Under the pieces are notes generated by a model. It had not been told where the DNA came from, did no database searches, and saw only the letters and a program-made list of their open reading frames with translations. A DNA stretch of 29,331 bases from CAIZQW01 sp964459675 (GTDB taxonomy: Bacteria; Verrucomicrobiota; Kiritimatiellia; RFP12; UBA1067). Both the position numbers and the translations under genes were made by a program. Positions 22,493-29,331 of the stretch are shown here, piece after piece (the first letter of the stretch is position 1; every line of letters starts with the position of its first letter). The stretch is taken from NCBI GenBank assembly GCA_964459675.1, contig CAYWNP010000018.1:1-29331 (forward strand). Direction: 5' to 3'.

Positions 22493-23041
22493 ATGTCAAA
22501 AGCTAAACTGATTCGTGGTCCCGTCTATGTGCTCGAAGACAATATCGACACCGACCTGCTCATCCCAGCCTGCTACCTCAACTTGGTTCCGACCATTCCT
22601 GATGAATACAAAAAGTTGGGCTCGTATGCGCTGGCCGGTCTGCCGGATTGCTTCCCCAAGTTTGCATCCAACCCTGATGGCAGCACCCCCTATCCCATCG
22701 TGATTGGCGGACGCAACTTCGGCTGCGGCTCTTCACGCGAACATGCACCCATCGCACTCGGCGCGGCCGGCGCCAGCGTTGTTGTGGCACAGAGTTATGC
22801 CCGCATCTTCTTCCGCAACTGTGTCGCGACAGGCGAGGTCTTCCCCATCGAGTCTGAGACGCGCCTGTGCAAGGAGTTTAAGACAGGTGATGAAGCGGAA
22901 GTTAACATTGAAGCCAACACAGTCACACGCCTTTCAGATGGCAAGGTCTTTATCCTGAAACCGATTGGTGCGGTTGCGCCTGTCATTGATGCTGGTGGAA
23001 TGTTTGCCTACGCCCGTGCCATTGGAATGATAAAGAAGTAA
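22493..23041 (+). CDS. leuD: 3-isopropylmalate/citramalate dehydratase small subunit (LeuD-like)
   Basis: The 182-residue swivel-domain subunit partners the preceding LeuC. Family marks: 'GPVYVLEDNIDTDLLIPACYL' at the N-terminus, 'GGRNFGCGSSREHAPIAL' (substrate-binding loop) and 'AQSYARIFFRNCVATG'. Length matches the short LeuD type. AAGGAG lies 9 nt before the ATG. With cimA in the same region, the pair may process both citramalate (isoleucine) and isopropylmalate (leucine); leuA and leuB are not in the window. Confidence 0.93.
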   Translation: MSKAKLIRGPVYVLEDNIDTDLLIPACYLNLVPTIPDEYKKLGSYALAGLPDCFPKFASNPDGSTPYPIVIGGRNFGCGSSREHAPIALGAAGASVVVAQSYARIFFRNCVATGEVFPIESETRLCKEFKTGDEAEVNIEANTVTRLSDGKVFILKPIGAVAPVIDAGGMFAYARAIGMIKK

Positions 23042-23069
23042 ACCCACCGACCGAGGGCGGCAGAGTGGT

Positions 23070-23092
23070 AGTTGGCAGTAGCAGTTGGCAGT
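23070..23092. repeat. Short direct repeat AGTTGGCAGT
   Basis: AGTTGGCAGT is present at 23070-23079 and 23083-23092, in a CAGT/TGGCAG-rich stretch after leuD. It is one of several low-complexity tandem motifs in the gaps of this window. Confidence 0.6.
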
Positions 23093-23123
23093 GAATTTTC
23101 AAGAACAGCAGGAAAAGCTTTTT

Positions 23124-23195
23124 TGACAGGATTTACAGGATTGGCAGGATTGTTATTTTAGAATTCTAATCCAAAAAATCCTTTTAATCCTGTCA
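23124..23195. repeat. Inverted repeat with TGACAGGATT ends
   Basis: TGACAGGATT (23124-23133) and AATCCTGTCA (23186-23195) are exact reverse complements. Between them are further ACAGGATT/GCAGGATT units and a perfect palindrome TTAGAATTCTAA (23158-23169). The outer arms match those at 2181-2306, so this is a second copy of that family. It ends about 20 bp before the parA start. Confidence 0.85.
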
Positions 23196-23216
23196 GAAAA
23201 TAACCAAGTTAGAGAC

Positions 23217-24005
23217 ATGAATATGAGAACAACAAAAGTCATTGCTATCGCGAATCAAAAAGGCGGCGTCGGGAAGACAACGACAGTCGTCAATCTGGCT
23301 GCGGCTCTTTCAGAAATGAAAAAGACGGTGCTGGTCATTGATCTTGATCCTCAGGCGAACGCGACCAGCGGACTGGGCATGCAACGTCAACCCGATAGCA
23401 GTTTGTATGCTGTTCTTTCAGGCACCAAGGATATTGCGGATATTATTCAGCCGACGCCCTTTGAGAACATCAACATCATTCCTTCCGAACTTGACCTCGC
23501 AGGTGCCGAACTGGAGATTGCGCGTCAGGATAATCACTTGGTCGTTGTGCGCAACCTCCTCGATCGAGTCTTGGAGGCGGGGGTCTTCGACTATATCCTG
23601 ATGGATTGTCCCCCTTCACTGGGCATCTTAATGACCTCCTCGCTCGCTGCAGCCGACAGCGTCATTGTCACCATGCAGTGTGAATACTATGCGCTGGAAG
23701 GACTCAGCGTCATCACCTCCATCATCAACCAGTTGCGCGACAATGGCGTGAATCCCAACCTGCAACTCGAAGGCATTTTGATGACCATGTTTGATGGCCG
23801 CACACGCTTAGCCGCCGATGTCGTTCAAGAAGTTCGCACCCATTTCGGCGACATGGTTTATCAGACCATCATCCCTCGGAATGTGCGTATCAGCGAGGCG
23901 CCAAGCTTCGGCAAGCCGGTGATCTTCTTTGATCCGACGAGTAAGGGCGCGGAGGCCTATCGTACGTTTGCGAAGGAATTCGTTCAACGCCACGCCAAGA
24001 CGTAA
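23217..24005 (+). CDS. parA: ParA/Soj-family ATPase
   Basis: The 262-residue product has the deviant Walker A loop NQKGGVGKTTT near the N-terminus, 'VLVIDLDPQANATSGLG', 'YILMDCPPSLGILMTSSL' (Walker B) and 'PRNVRISEAPSFGKPV', all typical of chromosomal ParA/Soj. This class positions chromosome origins, or other cargo, with a ParB or adaptor partner. No parB or parS-like site (TGTTTCACGTGAAACA type) is seen; instead a membrane-protein gene follows 4 bp later. ATGs at 23217 and 23223 are both possible starts; no strong ribosome site distinguishes them. Confidence 0.9.
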   Translation: MNMRTTKVIAIANQKGGVGKTTTVVNLAAALSEMKKTVLVIDLDPQANATSGLGMQRQPDSSLYAVLSGTKDIADIIQPTPFENINIIPSELDLAGAELEIARQDNHLVVVRNLLDRVLEAGVFDYILMDCPPSLGILMTSSLAAADSVIVTMQCEYYALEGLSVITSIINQLRDNGVNPNLQLEGILMTMFDGRTRLAADVVQEVRTHFGDMVYQTIIPRNVRISEAPSFGKPVIFFDPTSKGAEAYRTFAKEFVQRHAKT

Positions 24006-24009
24006 GCCT

Positions 24010-24903
24010 ATGAATACGATCTGGAAAACACGTTTTCAAACGTTTCGACCAGTTCTCATCCTCTCCTTCCTGCTATTGTTCGCAGGTATGGGGGGCATTC
24101 ACCTCCTGAATCGTGCTACCGCGCCACTCACCAATCACAACAGTGCCTATCTCGACAAAGCGATCCGCGACACGACCCAGCTCTTGATCCCCGTCGGCCT
24201 CGCCAAGGCTGGAGCCGACATGATGGAGGGGTCCACCGTCCAACTCGAGGCGGGGATTGTCGTGACAAAAGGAAGCATGACCGTCGAGGCCGGCGATCTC
24301 ATGCAGCCAGTACTGGAGTGCATTGACATCGCCTGGAAAATTCTCCTAGCCAGTGCCGTATTTTTAATCTCACTCAAATGCATCGTGAGTGGCTTTCCGG
24401 AATTGACACAGCCTCTGTGCATCGCCTTCCTTGCCTGTTATCTCATCAACGCCCTCCTTGTTCATGTGTTGAAACGAGAGAACCTGTTCTGTTCAATAAC
24501 GCGGCGCATCGGGGGCATCCTCTTACTCTGTTGGATTCTGATTGTGGCCCTCTTGCCGCTGACCCTGGCAGGAACGGCTTATCTGACAGAACGGACCACC
24601 GCGCACATGCAGAAAAACATCGACACAACTTTTCAGCGTGTTCATACGGTGTTTAACATGGAAGGGTTCAGTACCGCCCCTGACATCTCCGAGAAGGCAA
24701 CCTTCTTGAAGACCAAGATGGCTGACATTTCACGCTTTGCACGGGAAGAGCTCTCGACGGTCATCATGGCCATCTGCCAGCTCGTAGCTGTCAAAGTCCT
24801 CAGCGGCGTGGTTTATCCGCTCCTCATGCTCGCCTTCCTCATCTGGCTCGTCCGAGGGTGTCTCTATCCCGGAATCAAGGGACATGAGACAGTAGGTCAG
24901 TGA
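24010..24903 (+). CDS. Multi-pass membrane protein of unknown function, coupled to parA
   Basis: The 297-residue product has hydrophobic segments near residues 15-33, 103-125, 130-150 and 165-193, and a last one near 245-275. The soluble loop after the first segment contains 'DTTQLLIPVGLAKAGADMMEGSTVQLEAGIVVTKGSMTVEAGDLMQP'. I do not recognise the family. The start at 24010 was taken because it lies 4 bp after the parA stop and opens with a normal membrane-protein N-terminus (MNTIWKTRFQTFRPVLILSFLLLF); the frame further upstream overlaps parA. The tight spacing implies co-translation with parA. It could be a membrane anchor or an unrelated gene. Confidence 0.7.
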   Translation: MNTIWKTRFQTFRPVLILSFLLLFAGMGGIHLLNRATAPLTNHNSAYLDKAIRDTTQLLIPVGLAKAGADMMEGSTVQLEAGIVVTKGSMTVEAGDLMQPVLECIDIAWKILLASAVFLISLKCIVSGFPELTQPLCIAFLACYLINALLVHVLKRENLFCSITRRIGGILLLCWILIVALLPLTLAGTAYLTERTTAHMQKNIDTTFQRVHTVFNMEGFSTAPDISEKATFLKTKMADISRFAREELSTVIMAICQLVAVKVLSGVVYPLLMLAFLIWLVRGCLYPGIKGHETVGQ

Positions 24904-24914
24904 TCAGTGATTAG

Positions 24915-24949
24915 CACTTTAGAACTTTAGAACTTTAGCACTTTAGAAC
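24915..24949. repeat. 8-bp tandem repeat ([C/A]ACTTTAG)4
   Basis: CACTTTAG, AACTTTAG, AACTTTAG and CACTTTAG follow each other at 24915-24946, then AAC. The array sits between the convergent membrane-protein and cimA genes. It could vary in copy number. Confidence 0.9.
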
Positions 24950-24953
24950 TAGA

Positions 24954-26540
24954 TCACTTCTTCTCCGCCGCGGCTTCAAAGAGCTTGTGTTCGACGCTGT
25001 CGAGCAGAGCCTGCCAGGAGGCTTCGATGATGTTCTCGGAGACGCCCACTGTGCCCCACTGCGTTTTACCATCGCCAGACTCGATCACAACGCGGGTCAA
25101 CGCGCGTGTTGCCAGCTTGGGGTCAAGGATGCGAACACGATAGTCCGTCAGCGTGATATCATCGATCTCTGGATAGAAGCGCGTCAGAGCCGCACGTAAG
25201 GCTGCATTGAGCGCATCCACAGGTCCATGACCCTCGCCCGCAGTCAGTTCGGTCTCATTGCCAACCTTGACTTTGATCGTCGCCTCAGAGATGCAAGGCG
25301 CTTCGCGTCCACGCTTCTCGACAATGACACGGAACCCTTCAAGTTCAAAGAACGGTTTATGCTTATTCAGCACCTTCTGCAACAAGATTTTAAAGGAGCC
25401 ATCAGCAGCTTCGTAGGAGTACCCTTTGTTTTCACGGACCTTGAGTTCTTCCAGAACAGCCCGTGAATCCTCTTTAGAGATACCCGAAACATCGATCCCG
25501 AGCTCCTGGGCTTTCATCAACACATTAGAGGCCCCAGAAAGTTCAGAGATCAGCACATGGCGCTGATTGCCGACCTGTTCAGGTGCGATATGCTCAAAAG
25601 TCTTTGTGTTCTTCTGGACAGCATTCACATGCATACCGGCTTTGTGACTGAAAGCTGTATTGCCGACATACGGTTGACGGGCATCCACGCGCTGATTCGC
25701 GAGATCGTCGGTCACAAGCGAGACCTCACGCAAACGCCTCAGGTTTTTCTCACCCACACAAACGCGTCCCATCTTCAGCTCCAAGGAGGGTATGATGCTG
25801 ACCAAATTCGCATTGCCCGTACGTTCGCCATAGCCATTGATCGTGCCCTGAACCTGGCACGCGCCTGCCCGGACAGCTTCGATCGAGTTCGCGACGGCCA
25901 AGCCGCCATCATTGTGGACATGGATACCCACTTCCACCTTGGGGAATGCCTTGCAAACCGCCTTAGTGATGGCGAAGACTTCATGGGGCAGGCAGCCCCC
26001 GTTGGTGTCACACAACACGACGCCAGCAGCGCCTTCACGCAAAGCTGCAGCAAGGGCCTTCATTGCGTATTCGGAATCCGCTTTGTATCCGTCAAAGAAA
26101 TGCTCGGCGTCAAAAAAGACCTTGCGTCCCGAACTCTTCAAAAAGCCCACGCTGTCCGCGATCATTTGCAGGTTATTCTTGCCGGTAGTCTTCAGGACAT
26201 CGGTCACATGCAACAACCAAGACTTGCCATAGATCGTAACCCACTCGGTGTCTGCCATGAGCAATCCTTTGAGTTGCGGATCATTCTTCGCATCCAAATC
26301 AGCACGACGTGTGCTGCCAAAAGCAGCGATACGAGCAAAAGAAAGTTTTTCTTTTTTGATGTCTTTGAAAAATTGTTGGTCACGCGGATTTGACCCCGCG
26401 AAGCCACCCTCAATATAGTCAATACCAAATTCGTCCATCATCTTGGCAAAGCGAACCTTGCCAGAATCCGAGAAGGAGACCCCCTCCCCCTGCGCGCCAT
26501 CACGCAGGGTCGTATCGTAGATAGTGACTTTATTTTTCAT
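24954..26540 (-). CDS. cimA: (R)-citramalate synthase
   Basis: The 528-residue product condenses acetyl-CoA with pyruvate to citramalate, a threonine-independent route to 2-oxobutyrate and isoleucine. The N-terminal TIM barrel shows YDTTLRDGAQGEGVSFS (HMGL signature with the catalytic Arg/Asp), 'YIEGGFAGSNPRD' and the metal-binding VGIHVHNDGGLAVANS. The C-terminal LeuA-type allosteric dimer domain is present (after about residue 400; 'DYRVRILDPKLATRALTRVVIESGDG'). This length and the 'EGGFAGSNP' sequence separate it from LeuA. The ATG is 4 nt after the aspartate kinase stop, so it is co-translated; AAGG lies 10 nt upstream. Confidence 0.92.
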   Translation of the reverse strand: MKNKVTIYDTTLRDGAQGEGVSFSDSGKVRFAKMMDEFGIDYIEGGFAGSNPRDQQFFKDIKKEKLSFARIAAFGSTRRADLDAKNDPQLKGLLMADTEWVTIYGKSWLLHVTDVLKTTGKNNLQMIADSVGFLKSSGRKVFFDAEHFFDGYKADSEYAMKALAAALREGAAGVVLCDTNGGCLPHEVFAITKAVCKAFPKVEVGIHVHNDGGLAVANSIEAVRAGACQVQGTINGYGERTGNANLVSIIPSLELKMGRVCVGEKNLRRLREVSLVTDDLANQRVDARQPYVGNTAFSHKAGMHVNAVQKNTKTFEHIAPEQVGNQRHVLISELSGASNVLMKAQELGIDVSGISKEDSRAVLEELKVRENKGYSYEAADGSFKILLQKVLNKHKPFFELEGFRVIVEKRGREAPCISEATIKVKVGNETELTAGEGHGPVDALNAALRAALTRFYPEIDDITLTDYRVRILDPKLATRALTRVVIESGDGKTQWGTVGVSENIIEASWQALLDSVEHKLFEAAAEKK

Positions 26541-26544
26541 AGTC

Positions 26545-27903
26545 TTATGCCTTGTAGAATGCCTGATAAAGCGCCTTCACTGCTTTGGCGCGATCCGCTG
26601 ACTTCACGCCGAACATCATGCTGATTTCCGAGGAACCTTGATTCATCATCTCAATATTGACATCGGCATCCGCCAAAGCTTTTGTTGCCATGGCTGCCAT
26701 GCCAACCGTATAGTAGAACCCTTCGCCCACCACCATGACCAACGCATAACCGTGTTCAATCAACACATTGTCAGGTGAGAGGTCCTTCATGATGCGCGCA
26801 CGAACACGCGCCTCGCACTCCGGCGTGAAACCGCGGTCACGGAAGATAACGGAGACATTATCGATACCAGAGGGCATGTGCTCATACGAGACGCCCTCCT
26901 CTTCGAGGATTTGGAGGAGTTTGCGACCAAAACCCACTTCGCGGTTCATCATATACTTATCGATGAAGATATTGCAGAAGCCGTCGTCGCTTGCAATGCC
27001 AACAACAGCACCAGCCTTGGCTTCACGCGATTTGACGATCATCGTGCCAGGTTCAGACGGACGATTCGTATTGCGTACGTTGATTGGGATTCCAACCTTC
27101 ACAACGGGGACGACGGCTTCATCGTGAAAAACGCCAAAGCCCGCGTATGCCAACTCCCGCATCTCGCGGTAGGTCATCTCCTTGATCCCCTCATGAACCT
27201 CCGGGACCAAGCGCGGATCAACGGGGTAGACAGAGTCCACATCCGTAAAGTTCTCATAGACATCCGCCTCAACCGCTGCGGCGAGAATAGAGCCCGTGAT
27301 ATCGGAACCCCCGCGCGGGAAAGTTGCAACCTGACCTGCCTTGGTATAACCAAAGAAGCCAGGGAAGATGACAAGCTCCGAGCGATTGGAAAGGGTCCGC
27401 TTCAAGAGCGGATAGGACTCCTCCAGGAGCTGGGCATTCCCAAAATCATTGGTCAGAAACATGCCAGCGTCCTTGGGATTGATATAGACCGCATGCGCCC
27501 CACGCGCCTGAAAGGCTTGGGCGACGATCTTGGCGGCATTGTCCTCCCCAGCGGCCTTCATGGAATCCATGAACATGCCATGATGTGACGTATCCGCTTT
27601 AACACGCGTCCAGAGATCCTTCTCAATCTCGGCTACGACCCCGATTGGAAGTTTAAGTTCACGCTGTATTTCGGCATACCGCTCGACAATCGCCTTGACG
27701 CTCTTCTCAGGAGACTTTCCAGCAAGCACGTCTGAAGCGCACTGGATCAGCATGTCAGTGACCTTCGTATCCGTCTTATCCCGTTTACCCGGCGCGGAGA
27801 CCACAATGATCTTGCGATCTGGATCTGAAAGAACAATATCAACGATCTTGGTGATCTGTTTAGAATCCGCAACTGAGGATCCACCGAACTTACATACTTT
27901 CAT
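26545..27903 (-). CDS. lysC: Aspartate kinase
   Basis: The 452-residue enzyme phosphorylates aspartate, the entry to the lysine, threonine and methionine branches. It starts with MKVCKFGGSSVAD (nucleotide-binding KFGGSS), has 'FPRGGSDITGSILAAAVEADVYENFTDVDSVYPVDPR', and ends with two ACT domains (from 'VVGIASDDGFCNIFIDKY' and 'YALVMVVGEG') that suit feedback control. The ATG at 27903 was preferred to that at 27930, which has no ribosome site; AAGGGG lies 11 nt upstream of the chosen start. It lies 49 bp after hom and directly before cimA. Confidence 0.93.
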   Translation of the reverse strand: MKVCKFGGSSVADSKQITKIVDIVLSDPDRKIIVVSAPGKRDKTDTKVTDMLIQCASDVLAGKSPEKSVKAIVERYAEIQRELKLPIGVVAEIEKDLWTRVKADTSHHGMFMDSMKAAGEDNAAKIVAQAFQARGAHAVYINPKDAGMFLTNDFGNAQLLEESYPLLKRTLSNRSELVIFPGFFGYTKAGQVATFPRGGSDITGSILAAAVEADVYENFTDVDSVYPVDPRLVPEVHEGIKEMTYREMRELAYAGFGVFHDEAVVPVVKVGIPINVRNTNRPSEPGTMIVKSREAKAGAVVGIASDDGFCNIFIDKYMMNREVGFGRKLLQILEEEGVSYEHMPSGIDNVSVIFRDRGFTPECEARVRARIMKDLSPDNVLIEHGYALVMVVGEGFYYTVGMAAMATKALADADVNIEMMNQGSSEISMMFGVKSADRAKAVKALYQAFYKA

Positions 27904-27952
27904 CTTCTTCTTTTCCCCTTGGGTACCCATGTGGGGGAACCCGAAATTGTTG

Positions 27953-29254
27953 TTACATCATACGCAGACGAACCGGCAGCTCGCTGACGACATCCGCATC
28001 AAAGATCTCCTTGAGCGCGCAATCAATCTCAGAGGCCTTCGCGTCATGCGTCAGCATGACCACGGGGACATGCCCCATCTTGCTGCTCTCCGGATGTTCC
28101 TGCTGCGTAGCCGCAAGGATACTTACACCATGACGGCCTAAGATTGTTGTCATCAGACCGAGCGAACCTGCCTTATCCAGCACCATCAACCGGATATAGT
28201 ACTTACTCGTAATCTCCGAAGCGACGCGCATCGCGAACTTACCTTCATTGGCAATGCCAACGCCTCGTCCGTAACGCGGTTGGCCTGTCAAGATGTTGCG
28301 CGCCACATCTCCGATATCGCCAATCACCGTGCTCGCCGTCGGCTCACGTCCGGCTCCACGTCCATAATAGAGCGTGTCGCCACTCAGATCACCTCGCACC
28401 ATCGCGGCATTGAAAACATGGCTGACAGAGGCCAACATGTGGGTCATCGGAACCAATGTCGGACTGACGCGTACTTCGACCTGTTTACCTTCACGCTTGA
28501 TCACGGCCAACAACTTGATCCGATATCCAAAACCAGCTGCAAATTGCACATCCATGCTATTGAGGTTGCGAATGCCCTCCACCAAGACTGCATCCATCGG
28601 TACATGGAACCCATAGGCGAGCGAGGCCAGGATGATCGCCTTGTGAGCGGTATCAAAACCATCAATATCCAAACCCGGATTCGCCTCGGCATAACCAGCC
28701 CGTTGCGCATCCGCCAAGACCGCTTCAAAAGGCAGCCCCTCATTTTCCATGCGAGTCAGGATATAGTTACACGTTCCATTCAAGATACCATGGATACTTT
28801 GGATCTCATTTCCAGCCAGGCCTTCACGCAAAACGCGGACAATGGGAATGCCCCCGCCCACGCTGGCACCAAAATAGATATCAACACCGTTCTTTTCGGC
28901 AGTGCCGAAGATCTCTGAACCGTACTCAGCCAAGAGCTTCTTGTTGGCAGTCACAACCGACTTCCCTGCGTTCAGAGCTGCCAGAACCAAGGCCTTTGCG
29001 ATACCGGTCCCACCTATCAGCTCCACAACAACCTGAATATCCTTGTCCTGAATGATGGATTGGGCATCCGTTGTCAGAAGCTTCTTGTCAATGGAGATGC
29101 CACGATCCGTTGTAATATCAAGGTCCGCAATGCGTTTCAGGACGACTTCCACGCCCAAACGTTCTGCCATGGTCTTCTGGTTCCTGAGCAAGCCATCTGC
29201 GACGCCTGCGCCCACGGTTCCAAAGCCTAATAATCCAACACCGATTTGTTTCAT
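27953..29254 (-). CDS. hom: Homoserine dehydrogenase
   Basis: The 433-residue product reduces aspartate semialdehyde to homoserine with NAD(P)H. It has the Rossmann loop GLLGFGTVGAGV, 'VVTANKKLLAEYG' (catalytic lysine region), 'GASVGGGIPIVRVLREGLAGNEI' and 'GILNGTCNYILTRM', then a C-terminal ACT domain (from about residue 350, 'YYIRLMVLDKAGSLGLMTTILGRHGVSI') for feedback by threonine. The start at 29254 follows AAGGAAGG by about 10 nt; the extension to 29329 lacks coding character. First gene of hom-lysC-cimA; a TATACT-like box is present in the upstream AT-rich stretch, but no full promoter could be assigned. Confidence 0.95.
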   Translation of the reverse strand: MKQIGVGLLGFGTVGAGVADGLLRNQKTMAERLGVEVVLKRIADLDITTDRGISIDKKLLTTDAQSIIQDKDIQVVVELIGGTGIAKALVLAALNAGKSVVTANKKLLAEYGSEIFGTAEKNGVDIYFGASVGGGIPIVRVLREGLAGNEIQSIHGILNGTCNYILTRMENEGLPFEAVLADAQRAGYAEANPGLDIDGFDTAHKAIILASLAYGFHVPMDAVLVEGIRNLNSMDVQFAAGFGYRIKLLAVIKREGKQVEVRVSPTLVPMTHMLASVSHVFNAAMVRGDLSGDTLYYGRGAGREPTASTVIGDIGDVARNILTGQPRYGRGVGIANEGKFAMRVASEITSKYYIRLMVLDKAGSLGLMTTILGRHGVSILAATQQEHPESSKMGHVPVVMLTHDAKASEIDCALKEIFDADVVSELPVRLRMM

Positions 29255-29331
29255 CTCGTTTTCGCCTTCCTTATTCACAAAATAGAGTATATAAAATACC
29301 GAATTTAAAGGGGTTATACAAGTCTGCAAAC

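Noticed and set aside
24915..24949. CRISPR-like array
   Set aside because: Units of 8 bp are directly adjacent with no spacers; no cas genes are present.
25557..26393. Plus-strand reading frame opposite cimA
   Set aside because: Antisense shadow; the minus strand encodes the HMGL-type barrel with intact motifs.
27904..27930. Earlier ATG for aspartate kinase
   Set aside because: It lacks a ribosome site and adds residues (GTQGEKKK) not seen before the conserved MKVCKFGGSS start.

Overview
The window looks like a chromosomal contig of a PVC-type bacterium, probably Kiritimatiellota, Lentisphaerota or Verrucomicrobiota. The grounds are a secreted DUF1080 protein, Tat-exported Gfo/Idh/MocA oxidoreductases, LamG proteins, and many short dispersed palindromic repeats between genes. 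This placement is inference: no rRNA or tRNA is visible. A run of exactly 100 N (21772-21871) marks a scaffold join, so the sequence is probably a draft or metagenome-assembled genome.

Layout. 1-4722: the tail of a uroporphyrinogen-decarboxylase-like gene, a MalY/PatB C-S lyase, a convergent YceH-family gene, a small exported PHP/TIM-barrel hydrolase-like protein, and a fused CbiC-CbiX cobalamin enzyme. 4880-10251 (minus): nagA, a ROK-family sugar kinase-like gene and nagB (amino-sugar catabolism), followed by a large exported LamG protein. 10357-16651 (minus): an exported HEAT-like protein with two DUF1080 domains, a Tat-exported Gfo/Idh oxidoreductase, a TIM-barrel isomerase/epimerase-family enzyme and a cytoplasmic Gfo/Idh oxidoreductase. 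A PAS-AraC regulator (16783-17553) diverges from these. Its promoter lies across two 16-bp direct repeats exactly 21 bp apart. This gene set fits an oxidation / elimination-or-hydrolysis / hydration / reduction route for glycosides through 3-keto sugars, with the first steps in the periplasm.

17557-29254 is mainly amino-acid biosynthesis: cysE, a metX-metW fusion, a conserved unknown gene, leuC (broken by the gap), leuD, a parA-like ATPase with a membrane protein, then cimA, aspartate kinase and homoserine dehydrogenase in one minus-strand operon. Together these cover aspartate-semialdehyde-derived homoserine, O-acetylhomoserine for methionine, O-acetylserine for cysteine, and a threonine-independent entry to isoleucine (citramalate synthase plus a LeuCD-type isomerase). 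The PatB-like lyase at the left end could take part in the same sulfur metabolism.

Intergenic DNA carries at least four kinds of short repeat: REP-like inverted hairpin pairs, a roughly 30-bp imperfect palindrome of the type that encodes the peptide SYAKATADK (one copy forms the C-terminus of MetX-MetW), TGACAGGATT inverted repeats, and short tandem repeats. No CRISPR array, insertion-sequence transposase, tRNA or rRNA was found.
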